Shown: positions 6,418 to 14,061, numbered from the stretch's first letter. The stretch is 14,239 bases of DNA from an uncultured Clostridia bacterium (GCA_937877295.1 CALFIV010000122.1:1-14239), one strand, 5' to 3'. Translations and numbers: made by a program. The notes: generated from the sequence alone by a model not told the origin.

Positions 6418-8172
6418 ATGAAAGATAACCGCGAGACGGGTGTTGTAATCCCGTTTCAACAGAACGCGGAGTTTTACTATCAACGCGGAACAAAATATCT
6501 TCAGAATGAGATCCTCGAGCGCGCCGAACAATATCTCAGAAAAGCATATGAGATGCAGCCGGAGCGCTTGGAGTATATGCTTTCCTTTGCAGAAGTTCTG
6601 CACCGTATGCGCATGTTCGAAGAAAGCTTAGCGGTTTTGCTGGGATCAATCGGCGGTTCAAATGAAACCTCCGATGAGGTGATGTTCGGAATCGCTTCAA
6701 ATTTCATGGGACTTGAAGAATTCTATGCCGCAAAGCAATGCTGCAAGCTGTGTCTCGACCAGCACCCGGATGGACCGTATTCGGAACGCGCTATGGATAT
6801 GCTGGAGCTTATTGAAGACGAGCCGGAGCTGGAAGCTCAAATCGGTCTGATGCCGGATGAGGACATTCGCCTTTTGGAAACGATTCATCTCGCAAAGGCG
6901 AAGCATTTTTCAACAAATGACAATTCTGGTCTCGAGATTCTTTTGAAGCTTTCCGAATCGTATCCCAACAGTGAAATGCTTGATATGGAGATTGCCATGA
7001 TGCTGTTCTCCATGCGCGAATACGACGAAGCCAAAAAACGTCTCTTCAACTTGTTTAAACGCAACAGCAAAAGCGTACGCGGGAATGCGCTTCTCGCAAT
7101 GATCCTAAGAATTCAAAAGCAGGATACTGAGGCGGTTGAACAATCCAAAAAGATTATCATCGATGAGGAGTGTTCGCCGGAGGAGCTCGGCTATGCTGCT
7201 CCCATTCTGATTGAACTCGGCGACTATGACCGCGCACAGTATGCTTTGGAAATGCTGCGCGATTCACTACCGTACGATAAGGAGATGTTGCATCAGCTTG
7301 CATTCTGCTACTTCGTGCACGATAAAAAGCAGGAAGCGGAGCAAATCTACGAAAGCCTCGTGATGCGTGATGAAAACGACAGTGTCGCAATGTACTATCG
7401 GAAGCACATCAAAGAGGACGATCCGGCAAAGTTCAAGCGCGAATGGACGATCAATTACGACGTGCCTCTGCATGAAGCAATCACACGTCAGCGTCGCATC
7501 CGAGATATCGCTACAGCCGGTACGGATGCTCTGATACAAACGTGGAATCACGACAAAGAGTTCCGTGCGATCCTCGTATGGGCATTGTTCAGTCCGCTTT
7601 CGACGCTTTTGCGCGGAGCGGCAAAAATGCTGACGGTGGTCAAAGATCCGCTTGCGGAACGAATCTTGCGCTCATTTCTGATCCGGTTTGATCAAACGGA
7701 TGAGGACAAGCAATTCGTGTTCGGGCTTTTGCTGAGCATGGAAGCAAAACCGCCGTTTTCACTCTATTATCAAGGTGCATGGCAGTATGGCGTATTAACG
7801 CCTGTTCTTGTGCCGGATCATCTTCCGGCCAGCTATGAATGTATTTTTGACATGATCGATTCGTTTGAGCAGTATCTCAAGGAGAATGTCAACTATCGAA
7901 AGATCGTTCTACCTGAGCGTTTGAAGGAAGTTTCATTACGTATTTTCTATTACTATCTCGCTACGTACCCGGACGGACGTTATCCGCAACTGACGCAAAT
8001 GCAGGAAAATGCAATGGCTGCAGCGTTTGTCCTGATGGGGCTCGGCGCGTTAAACGCGACAAACGTTCCGCCGGAGATTGTATGCGCTACCTATCACGTA
8101 TCGGAAAGACGGCTCGGAAATGCGCTGAAACGGATTTTCGGCGCGCTGCACAAGCAAGATGAGGAATCCTGA
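6418..8172 (+). CDS. Large cytoplasmic tetratricopeptide-repeat protein with a C-terminal helical domain
   Basis: This 584-residue protein has no signal peptide or membrane segment. Repeat-like helical pairs run from about residue 12 to 340: AEFYYQRGTKYLQNEILERAE, then MFEESLAVLL, FYAAKQCCKLCLDQHP, REYDEAKKRLFNLF, GDYDRAQYALEML and KKQEAEQIYESLV. They have TPR spacing and typical Ala/Gly/Tyr positions. From about 345 onward TPR character is lost and the sequence is a different helical domain. It ends in AAAFVLMG...PPEIVCATYHVSERRLGNALKRI (about 533-573), which resembles a helix-turn-helix or cyclin-fold repeat. Its ATG immediately follows the hslO stop with GGAGG upstream, and its end touches the next gene. 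TPR proteins are scaffolds; no partner can be named from sequence. Function unknown. Confidence 0.85.
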   Translation: MKDNRETGVVIPFQQNAEFYYQRGTKYLQNEILERAEQYLRKAYEMQPERLEYMLSFAEVLHRMRMFEESLAVLLGSIGGSNETSDEVMFGIASNFMGLEEFYAAKQCCKLCLDQHPDGPYSERAMDMLELIEDEPELEAQIGLMPDEDIRLLETIHLAKAKHFSTNDNSGLEILLKLSESYPNSEMLDMEIAMMLFSMREYDEAKKRLFNLFKRNSKSVRGNALLAMILRIQKQDTEAVEQSKKIIIDEECSPEELGYAAPILIELGDYDRAQYALEMLRDSLPYDKEMLHQLAFCYFVHDKKQEAEQIYESLVMRDENDSVAMYYRKHIKEDDPAKFKREWTINYDVPLHEAITRQRRIRDIATAGTDALIQTWNHDKEFRAILVWALFSPLSTLLRGAAKMLTVVKDPLAERILRSFLIRFDQTDEDKQFVFGLLLSMEAKPPFSLYYQGAWQYGVLTPVLVPDHLPASYECIFDMIDSFEQYLKENVNYRKIVLPERLKEVSLRIFYYYLATYPDGRYPQLTQMQENAMAAAFVLMGLGALNATNVPPEIVCATYHVSERRLGNALKRIFGALHKQDEES

Positions 8173-8173
8173 T

Positions 8174-9286
8174 ATGGAATTTACGGCAACCGCAAAAATC
8201 GGGCTGGAATCGACTGTTGCGTTTCAACTGCATAAGCTCGGGATACTTGATACGGAAACGTTGGATGCCCGCGTCAAGTTTCACGGCGGCTTTGGCGAAA
8301 TGACAAAGGCGCTTCTTTGGCTTCGTACCGCCGAACGTGTTTTGTTGACAGTCGGAACGTTTCGCGCAACCACCTTTGAATCGCTTTTTGAACAAACAAA
8401 GGCCATCGCGTGGGAACAGTATCTGACGCCGAAAACGCGCATTCATGTGAACGGCAAGAGCGCGAAAAGTACGCTGTTTTCGGTCTCCGATTGTCAGAGT
8501 ATCGTCAAAAAGGCGATTGTTGAGTCGTTGAAGACAGCATATCGTGTTCAATCGATTCCGGAAACCGAGGAAGAAGTAATCATCGAAGTCGGCATTCTGC
8601 GCGATGAAGTGACGCTTGCGTTGGATTGCTGCGGAGCAGGACTATCACGACGCGGCTACCGCACATACAATGTTCCTGCACCGCTGTCGGAAACGCTTGG
8701 AGCGGGATTGATTCTGCTTTCGAGATTTTTTCCGGATACGCCGCTGATAGATCCGATGTGCGGCTCGGGCACGATTCCCATCGAAGCGGCAATGATTGCA
8801 AACAACATAGCTCCGTCGGCAAATCGCAGTTTTGCCTCTGAACAATGGAAGTTCATCAATCGCGATCTGTTTCGTCTTGCGAGAGAAGAAGCAAACGATG
8901 TGCGACGGCATGATTCGCTGGAGATTCTCGGCAGCGATATCGATCCTCATTGCGTTGATCTGTGCAAAAAGCATGCAAAAAAGGCAGGCGTTATGGTGAA
9001 TTGGCGCGTGCAGCCTGTTACGGATCTGTCTACCGCATGGAGGAACGGCGTTTTGATTTGCAATCCTCCGTACGGAGAACGGCTGATGGAAAAATCAGAA
9101 GTAAAAACATTGTATCGACAAATGCGTTCCGTGTTTGATCGGTTGCCGGATTGGCAAATCAACGTAATCACCGCAAGCCGCGAATTCGAATCGATCTATG
9201 GCAAGCCTGCGGATCGCCGCAGAAAGCTTTCAAACGGCGGAATGCCGTGTACGCTTTACCAATTCTCTCCGAAAAAAAGCGAATAA
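8174..9286 (+). CDS. THUMP-domain rRNA (guanine-N2) methyltransferase, RlmL N-terminal / YpsC family
   Basis: This 370-residue product belongs to the COG0116 type of class I methyltransferases, whose studied members make m2G in 23S rRNA (E. coli RlmL N-terminal half; Bacillus YpsC). An N-terminal ferredoxin-like and THUMP region (residues about 1-150, opening MEFTATAKIGLES) is followed by SRRGYR and PAPLSETLGAGL. The SAM motif is DPMCGSGTIPIEAA, then GSDIDPHCVDLCKKHA, and the catalytic motif is NPPYGER. The start at 8174 is preferred because GAGGA lies about nine bases upstream; an in-frame ATG at 8159 would overlap the TPR gene. It is the last gene of the murB operon, with a hairpin terminator six bases after the stop. 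Confidence 0.92.
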   Translation: MEFTATAKIGLESTVAFQLHKLGILDTETLDARVKFHGGFGEMTKALLWLRTAERVLLTVGTFRATTFESLFEQTKAIAWEQYLTPKTRIHVNGKSAKSTLFSVSDCQSIVKKAIVESLKTAYRVQSIPETEEEVIIEVGILRDEVTLALDCCGAGLSRRGYRTYNVPAPLSETLGAGLILLSRFFPDTPLIDPMCGSGTIPIEAAMIANNIAPSANRSFASEQWKFINRDLFRLAREEANDVRRHDSLEILGSDIDPHCVDLCKKHAKKAGVMVNWRVQPVTDLSTAWRNGVLICNPPYGERLMEKSEVKTLYRQMRSVFDRLPDWQINVITASREFESIYGKPADRRRKLSNGGMPCTLYQFSPKKSE

Positions 9287-9291
9287 CATTC

Positions 9292-9320
9292 AAGACGTCC
9301 AAATACGACGTCTTTCTTCT
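9292..9320 (+). terminator. Rho-independent terminator of the murB operon
   Basis: AAGACGTC (9292-9299) and GACGTCTT (9307-9314) form a perfect 8-bp stem around the loop CAAATAC, followed by a pyrimidine-rich TCTTCTT tract. It begins six bases after the methyltransferase stop. The T tract is interrupted by C, so termination may be partial. Confidence 0.75.
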
Positions 9321-9340
9321 TGCATTCCTCCATATCGTTT

Positions 9341-9349
9341 AAAGGAGGG
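9341..9349 (+). promoter_or_regulatory. Strong Shine-Dalgarno site fixing the 9356 start
   Basis: AAAGGAGGG lies six bases before the ATG at 9356, a near-ideal ribosome binding site. It selects this ATG over other in-frame upstream positions, and the resulting protein begins directly with a signal peptide. It contrasts with the murB and M50 protease starts, which have no such site. Confidence 0.85.
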
Positions 9350-9355
9350 ATTGTT

Positions 9356-10480
9356 ATGCGAAAAAAGATTTGTATATTCATTGCAGTTCTGCTGCTCTTA
9401 GCGTACATTGCACATACTTCCGCCGATCAGACCTCAGTAGCGTATTGTGTACTGTCGCCTCAGGCAAATGCAACCATATCGGAACAATCGGCAGACGAAC
9501 CGACAGGTGTTGCCGGGCTTGCGAAACTTCCGGCTGTTCTTACGCTGTGCTATGCTGTGGATCGCGGATTGCTCGCGCCTGACACAATTGTATCGGTCGG
9601 AATGCGCGCTGCACAGATTGGCGGGCAAACGATATTTCTGAAAAACGGAGAACAAGTGAAAGCGGAAGAGCTGCTTCGTGCTGCAGTTATGATTTCGGCC
9701 GGCGACGCAATCTGGGCGCTTATGGAGAGCGCATTCGGATCGGAGGATGTCTTTTTACAGAACATATCATTGACTCTGAAAGAATTCGGAATCGATCATC
9801 CGATGCAGAATGCACTCGGTGCTAATGAACGGTTTACCTGTCGGGAAATAGCATGCATGGGATGTGCAGCCTTGAACAGCGCTACGTTTATGAAATACTG
9901 CTCCTGTAAGTATGCCGTTCTTGAGCACCCGGACGGCAGAAAGACGGAAATTGCCAATGCAAACAAGCTTCTGACGACACTGCCCGGCTGCGTGGGCCTT
10001 TTGACTGGCAGCTCAAAAACAGACGGCTATTGCGGGGTATTTGCATGCAAGCGCGGAAATACGACCTTTGTTTGCGCAATGAGCGGCGCGCAGAACAGCA
10101 AATCAAGATTCGAGCTTGTTACACAATTGCTCGAGGAAGCGTTTGCAGGATACGCAATCAATGAAATTGCTTCCGCAAACGAGCCTATCTTGGAAGCATA
10201 TCCGGTAGACGGAGGCGATTCGGAAACCGTCAACTTGTTCACAAAGGAAAGCGTTTCGGTATTGTTAAAGAAAAGCGACGGGTCGCCGCAGCAGCAATTT
10301 CATCTTCCGGAAGTGCTGCAAGCACCGCTCGATCCGGAATTTTCGGTCGGAAGCGTAACGTTTGCAGCGCCAGACGGTACGATCCTATATGAGCTTGCGC
10401 TGTATCCGGAAAAATCAATTTCGGCAACCGGGTTTCGTGAGATCCTAAAGCGCATACTGATATCATATCGAAACAGCTGA
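9356..10480 (+). CDS. Exported D-Ala-D-Ala carboxypeptidase-like protein (DacF/PBP5 fold) with degenerate catalytic motifs
   Basis: This 374-residue protein has a clear signal peptide (RKK followed by a hydrophobic run, cleavage near residue 23). Its body follows peptidase S11 penicillin-binding proteins: LAKLPAVLTLCYAVDRGLL aligns with the SxxK helix, LLRAAVMISAGDAIWALME with the SxN helix, GIDHPMQNALG with the usual GM..T.F.NPHG region, and LLTGSSKTDGYCGVFACKRG with the KTG strand. A beta-rich C-terminal part and LKRILIS tail fit the PBP5 C-terminal domain and anchor. In this alignment the catalytic residues are lost: the SxxK Ser is Gly54 (GLAK), the SxN Asn is Gly116 (SAG), and the KTG Lys is Leu216 (LTG). 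The reading frame is intact, so it looks like a maintained pseudoenzyme, possibly a wall-binding or regulatory protein, not a working carboxypeptidase. It is a single-gene unit between two terminators; its own promoter was not recognised. Confidence 0.8.
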   Translation: MRKKICIFIAVLLLLAYIAHTSADQTSVAYCVLSPQANATISEQSADEPTGVAGLAKLPAVLTLCYAVDRGLLAPDTIVSVGMRAAQIGGQTIFLKNGEQVKAEELLRAAVMISAGDAIWALMESAFGSEDVFLQNISLTLKEFGIDHPMQNALGANERFTCREIACMGCAALNSATFMKYCSCKYAVLEHPDGRKTEIANANKLLTTLPGCVGLLTGSSKTDGYCGVFACKRGNTTFVCAMSGAQNSKSRFELVTQLLEEAFAGYAINEIASANEPILEAYPVDGGDSETVNLFTKESVSVLLKKSDGSPQQQFHLPEVLQAPLDPEFSVGSVTFAAPDGTILYELALYPEKSISATGFREILKRILISYRNS

Positions 10481-10486
10481 AACATA

Positions 10487-10517
10487 GGGGAATTGCACTT
10501 GCAATACCCCAATTTTT
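10487..10517 (+). terminator. Rho-independent terminator after the carboxypeptidase-like gene
   Basis: GGGG (10487-10490), one mismatched A, ATTGC (10492-10496), loop ACTT, GCAAT (10501-10505), one A, and CCCC (10507-10510) form a stem of nine pairs with an A-A mismatch, followed by AATTTTT. It starts six bases after the TGA at 10478-10480. Its 3' arm contains the -35 element of the next gene's promoter. Confidence 0.8.
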
Positions 10518-10527
10518 CGGTTATAAT
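10499..10527 (+). promoter_or_regulatory. Sigma-A promoter of the M50-scpAB operon, apparently leaderless
   Basis: TTGCAA (10499-10504, 4 of 6 matches) and a perfect TATAAT (10522-10527) are exactly 17 bases apart. With the last base of the -10 box at -7, +1 is 10534, the A of the protease ATG. There is no Shine-Dalgarno site in the six bases between the -10 box and the ATG. The -35 element lies within the loop and 3' arm of the preceding terminator. Confidence 0.8.
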
Positions 10528-10533
10528 ATCGGT

Positions 10534-11220
10534 ATGATTTGGAATTTGTCTTCAATTTTCAGCGATCCGATCGGAACGCTCAAAGCATATGTCTGTATCA
10601 TCCCAATCATTTTGTTAAGCCTAACGCTGCACGAATGGGGACATGCATTTGCTGCGCACAAATGCGGCGACGATACCGCAATGAACCTTGGCCGAATGAC
10701 GATCAATCCGTTTGCGCATCTGGATGTGCTGGGCTTCTTTTCATTGTTGTTGCTTGGGTTTGGCTGGGCGAAGCCTGTTCCCGTGAATTCCCGCAATTTT
10801 CGGAACTACAAGCGCGGAGAAGCAATCGTTTCATTGGCAGGCGTAGTTATGAATCTGTTGCTTGCGATCGCATTTTCCGGTTTGACGCTGTTTTTCCTGT
10901 GGATGACGGTCAACAAATCGTATGGATGGCTGCAGAGCGAGTATCTGTGGATGATCCTTTATTACGGCATATCGCTGAATATCATGCTGATACTTTTTAA
11001 TCTGCTGCCGATTTTTCCGCTTGACGGATATCACATTTTTGAACTGCTGCTTGCAAGAGTCTTACCGGCAAGGTTCTTCCTGTTCATGCATCGATACGGC
11101 CGCTATATCCTGATTGCCGTTCTGATTCTCATCAACAATATCGGGTTTTCACCGGCGAGCGCTCTGACCTCTCTGGTTTGGACAAAGCTGCATAAGCTTG
11201 CTTTGCGGCTGTTTATCTGA
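10534..11220 (+). CDS. M50 family site-2-type intramembrane metalloprotease
   Basis: This is a 228-residue membrane protein. Zinc ligands of the M50 family are visible: HEWGH at residues 33-37 within the first membrane helix, and the third ligand in NLLPIFPLDG (Asp164, with conserved Asn156) in a later helix. Other hydrophobic stretches at about 15-32, 66-80, 97-125, 138-158 and 180-205 give several membrane spans. It is of the small group without PDZ domains (Bacillus YwhC/YdiL type), for which substrates are generally unknown. It leads an operon with scpA and scpB, an arrangement frequent in Bacillota. The start coincides with the predicted transcription start, so its mRNA is probably leaderless. 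Two bases separate its stop from the scpA start. Confidence 0.93.
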   Translation: MIWNLSSIFSDPIGTLKAYVCIIPIILLSLTLHEWGHAFAAHKCGDDTAMNLGRMTINPFAHLDVLGFFSLLLLGFGWAKPVPVNSRNFRNYKRGEAIVSLAGVVMNLLLAIAFSGLTLFFLWMTVNKSYGWLQSEYLWMILYYGISLNIMLILFNLLPIFPLDGYHIFELLLARVLPARFFLFMHRYGRYILIAVLILINNIGFSPASALTSLVWTKLHKLALRLFI

Positions 11221-11222
11221 GT

Positions 11223-11990
11223 ATGGAAGAGTACCGCGTATCGCTTTCACAATTTGAAGGACCGCTCGATTTGCTTCTGCACCTGATCGAAAAAGCAGAA
11301 GTCAACATCGAGGATATCTTTGTATCCGAAATCACGTCGCAATACCTTGCAATGATGGACGATCTTTCGGAGCTTGATATGGACCGGGCAAGCGCGTTTC
11401 TGACGGTTGCAGCGCAGCTGCTGCTGATCAAATCAAGGAGCTTGCTTCCGCGTCCGCCTGTAGAAATGGAGGAGGAAGAGGATCCGCAAGCGCAGTTGAT
11501 CCGGCAGCTGCGAGAATATAAAGCGTTTAAGGCAGCCAGTGAAGAATTGCACGAGCGGTTCGAAGAAGCAAAGAAGACGTTTACTCGGCTCCCTGAGGAT
11601 GTGATCCTGCCGCCGCAGAAGGTCGATATCAGCAACGCGACGCTCGACAACCTGTATTCTGCATTTCTTGCTATACTGAACCGGGAAGATGAGCAGGAGG
11701 AGCAGCCGGATTTGACGCAAAAGGTACGTCCCGATACGTTCACGGTGCGCGACCGCGTCGTGCATTTAAGGGACAGGCTGCGCGAAGGACGTGTGCGCTT
11801 CGATACACTGTTTTCCGACACGAGCACCCGTATGGAGCGTGTGGTGACCTTTATGGCACTTTTGGAAATGCTCGCGCACGGAGAAGTCCATATTACACAA
11901 GGAGCGACGTTTGCGCCGATTTATATCCGCGCGAAGAATCTTGCGCAGAACGATACGGAAACGATCTATATGGATGAGGTTGAGGACTGA
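11223..11990 (+). CDS. scpA: Segregation and condensation protein A (ScpA)
   Basis: ScpA is the kleisin subunit that bridges the SMC dimer and, with ScpB, forms the bacterial condensin acting on replicated origins. The 255 residues fit the family. The N-terminus SLSQFEGPLDLLLHLIEKAEVNIEDI with ITSQYL is the SMC-binding signature; AAQLLLIKSRSLLP follows, then a highly acidic linker (EMEEEEDPQ), and a C-terminal winged-helix part with FMALLEMLAHGEVHITQ. Only two bases separate it from the protease gene. There is no strong Shine-Dalgarno site, so translation may be coupled to the upstream gene. The stop and the scpB start share a base (TGATG). Confidence 0.96.
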   Translation: MEEYRVSLSQFEGPLDLLLHLIEKAEVNIEDIFVSEITSQYLAMMDDLSELDMDRASAFLTVAAQLLLIKSRSLLPRPPVEMEEEEDPQAQLIRQLREYKAFKAASEELHERFEEAKKTFTRLPEDVILPPQKVDISNATLDNLYSAFLAILNREDEQEEQPDLTQKVRPDTFTVRDRVVHLRDRLREGRVRFDTLFSDTSTRMERVVTFMALLEMLAHGEVHITQGATFAPIYIRAKNLAQNDTETIYMDEVED

Positions 11991-12523
11991 TGGATAAAAG
12001 ACAAGCTTCGATCGTGGAATGCCTGCTGTTTGTTGCGGGAGAACCGGTTCTGATCACGGAACTGGCACGCACGTTGGAACTGGACGAAGCAAGCACAAAG
12101 ACGCTGCTCTATGAAATGGAAACGACCTATCGCGACGAAGGACGCGGCATTTGTCTGATGACGACAGACGATACCGCACAGCTTGTTTCTAACCGTGATT
12201 ACATTTCCTATGTCGAAACGCTGCTGCAGCCAGAGCAGAAAAAGTCCGTTTCGCAGTCGATTCTCGAAACGCTCGCGGTCGTTGCGTATAAGCAGCCGGT
12301 CACGCGCGCGGAAATCGAAGCGGTGCGCGGCGTGCGCTGCGAGTATGCGGTCGGACAGCTCCAAAAGCTCGGTCTGATCGCCGCCGTCGGCAGGAAGGAC
12401 GTTATCGGCAAGCCGATGCTATATGCTACCACTGATACGTTTTTGCATAAGTTCGGTCTGCATAGTCTTTCCGAACTGCCGTCGCTTCCGCTGGAAAATC
12501 CGACCATCCTTGAAACCGTTTGA
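11990..12523 (+). CDS. scpB: Segregation and condensation protein B (ScpB)
   Basis: ScpB forms dimers that bind the central part of ScpA in the SMC condensin. The 177-residue product has two winged-helix regions: [19 protein letters not shown] at the start, and the family signature [20 protein letters not shown] with [13 protein letters not shown] and [20 protein letters not shown] in the second. The ATG overlaps the scpA TGA, with GAGGA upstream. Its central part is markedly richer in GC than the rest of the window (42 of 60 bases at 12301-12360). Length and motifs are otherwise normal. Confidence 0.96.
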   Translation: MDKRQASIVECLLFVAGEPVLITELARTLELDEASTKTLLYEMETTYRDEGRGICLMTTDDTAQLVSNRDYISYVETLLQPEQKKSVSQSILETLAVVAYKQPVTRAEIEAVRGVRCEYAVGQLQKLGLIAAVGRKDVIGKPMLYATTDTFLHKFGLHSLSELPSLPLENPTILETV

Positions 12524-12537
12524 GAAAGGGGCAAAGC

Positions 12538-13035
12538 ATGAACAAACGCACAAATTACATCTCCTGGGACGAGTATTTTATGGGAATCGCGCTGCTTTCG
12601 AGCTATCGCAGCAAGGACCCGAGCACGCAGGTCGGCGCATGCATCGTCAATGATCACAATAAGATCATGTCGGTCGGCTATAACGGATTCCCGCTTGGCT
12701 GCAGCGACGACGAATTCCCGTGGGATCGCGACGGCGAAGCCTACGACACTAAGTACCCGTACGTCTGCCATGCGGAGCTCAACGCCATTTTGAATAACGC
12801 CGGCGCATCCTTACAGGGCTGTCGCATCTATGTCGCACTGTTCCCGTGCAATGAGTGCGCTAAGGCGATCATTCAATGCGGCATTCGCGAGGTGGTATAT
12901 CTTTCCGACAAGTACGCCAACACGCCGATGAACCGCGCCTCGAAGCGCCTGTTCAATGCCGCGGGCGTTCGGCTTCGCAAGCTTGTCCCGACCCGCAAGA
13001 GTATCGTCATCGATCTCGACGAAAGCAAGGTGTAA
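12538..13035 (+). CDS. comEB: Deoxycytidylate (dCMP) deaminase
   Basis: This zinc enzyme deaminates dCMP to dUMP, feeding thymidylate synthesis; the Bacillus homologue is named ComEB. The product has 165 residues. The zinc/catalytic motif CHAE (His78, Glu80) and PCNEC (Cys104, Cys107) are both intact. The opening [20 protein letters not shown] with STQVGA is the dCMP deaminase signature, and GYNGFP marks the substrate pocket. The ATG at 12538 follows GAAAGGGG; an in-frame TTG at 12520 would overlap scpB and is less likely. It is the last gene of the M50-scpAB operon, before a terminator hairpin at 13051. Confidence 0.95.
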   Translation: MNKRTNYISWDEYFMGIALLSSYRSKDPSTQVGACIVNDHNKIMSVGYNGFPLGCSDDEFPWDRDGEAYDTKYPYVCHAELNAILNNAGASLQGCRIYVALFPCNECAKAIIQCGIREVVYLSDKYANTPMNRASKRLFNAAGVRLRKLVPTRKSIVIDLDESKV

Positions 13036-13050
13036 TCGAAACCATCAAAT

Positions 13051-13076
13051 AAAGCGCTCCGAAATGGGGCGCTTTT
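13051..13076 (+). terminator. Terminator between convergent transcription units, probably bidirectional
   Basis: AAAGCGCTCC (13051-13060) pairs with GGGGCGCTTT (13066-13075) over ten pairs including one G-T, with loop GAAAT, followed by T and GAATT. It lies 15 bases after the dCMP deaminase stop and 17 bases from the end of the opposing gene. The A-rich 5' flank gives a short T run on the minus strand, so it can serve both directions. Confidence 0.8.
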
Positions 13077-13092
13077 GAATTGGATGCCGGAA

Positions 13093-13565
13093 TTACCGTG
13101 CGAATTCATAGTAATAATATCCCGGTATGATTTTCCGAAAACAACATAACATACTGCTTTGCGATTGCTTGTTTTGAATGCAATAGAACCGGACGGTCGG
13201 TTTTCCGCCATTTTGATTTTTGTTGACTCGGAAGATGCCGGTTTTTTGCATCATCGTAACAATGCTGTTCCTCTCCTCATCGGTAAAACAATCTTTCTTG
13301 GAATTGATTCAATGCTTGCCTGACCTTCCTTGGAGTTTTGCAGACGTTCCTCTAATGTACTGTTTCGCAGTACAATCTCAGCAACGGCTTCAAATTCGTC
13401 CTTGCTTGCAAGCAGGACTTCGGTCAATTCTTCCTTTGCGTACCATTTTTGCTCGCTTTTCGGAACAATCGACATTTCATCCAAGCTTGTCAAACCGAAC
13501 AAACTGCAGCCGCACAGCATGAGAATCAGCATACACAAAGTTGTACATTTCACAATGCTTTTCAT
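13093..13565 (-). pseudogene. Small lipoprotein gene of unknown function, broken by a frameshift
   Basis: The gene starts at 13565 behind AGAGGA (about six bases away). The product begins with a basic end and a hydrophobic run ending in a lipobox-like LCGC, so a membrane-anchored lipoprotein is predicted. This frame stops at 13251 after 104 residues, but the last ~17 look like noise. A second frame is open from about 13306 to a TAA at 13093-13095. It reads naturally: KKDCFTDEERNSIVTMMQ, then KTGIFRVNKNQNGGKP, ending GYYYYEFAR. Joining the frames near 13296-13306 gives a protein of about 156 residues. I do not recognise the family. It is the last of three minus-strand genes, 18 bases from the gene upstream. 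The lesion may be a real mutation or a sequence error; only reads can tell. Confidence 0.65.
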
Positions 13566-13583
13566 CGTTTTTCCTCTGCCGAT

Positions 13584-14057
13584 TCAGTATTGAACGTTCG
13601 GGAGATTCGGCGGATCGGTGATCGGCGTCCATTCGAATGTATCAAGGTTCAGCGCAACGTGCAGAGAATCGGCGGTTTCAAACGGTCCGATCACGCTGTC
13701 GCCGGTCATATCAATTGCGTAATACGTGAGCGTCTGATCTTCCGGTTCCCGATCGGAAAGAAAGACGTCGGCAGTTTGGATGCCTTCGAGCAGAATGAAC
13801 GGCTACTTGACACAGAATGCAATCAAAAAGTATCGCTCGATCAAGGTTTGCCAACCACCGTTCGAGATCGCTTTGCCGATCGAAATGCTTCGCGAATTGA
13901 CACGCACGATATCATAGCCTTGAACGATCTCAGCACTCCAGTCGCTGCGACCCGGCAAGACGTCGTCGTCCGTGAAGCACCTTTGGAACGGAGCGCTTAC
14001 CAAATATAGAATAAAGAACAGCAGGGCAAGCAGAATCGAAACAATCTTTTGCAGCAT
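13584..14057 (-). pseudogene. Membrane-anchored protein of unknown function with an in-frame TAG
   Basis: The ATG at 14057 begins MLQK and a hydrophobic segment (IVSILLALLFFILYLVSA) that should be a signal anchor. After 84 residues, following IAFCVK, there is a TAG at 13803-13805. The same frame then continues for 72 codons as plausible protein (PFILLEGIQTADVFLSD, later TYYAIDMTGDSVIGPFETA, ending DPPNLPNVQY) to a TGA at 13584-13586. Restoring one codon, for example CAG, gives an uninterrupted 157-residue product. The start lies four bases after the preceding gene's stop and has no evident Shine-Dalgarno, so translation is probably coupled. I do not recognise the family. General TAG recoding is unlikely because TAG ends the gene at 2012. 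Confidence 0.6.
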
Positions 14058-14061
14058 ATGG

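Noticed and set aside
9331..9338. CATATCGT upstream of the carboxypeptidase-like gene as a sporulation sigma-E/K -10 box.
   Set aside because: No matching -35 (ATA or AC at the right distance) was found, so the match is likely chance.
11213..11827. A 204-codon open frame on the minus strand opposite scpA.
   Set aside because: Its translation is serine/arginine-rich with no family pattern, it lies entirely antisense to an unmistakable scpA, and no ribosome site or promoter supports it.
12520..12537. TTG at 12520 as the dCMP deaminase start.
   Set aside because: It overlaps scpB, and the ATG at 12538 has a good GAAAGGGG ribosome site and gives the family N-terminus.
13803..13805. TAG as a genome-wide recoded sense codon.
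   Set aside because: The gene at 1044-2012 ends naturally with TAG, and the other intact genes contain no internal TAG.
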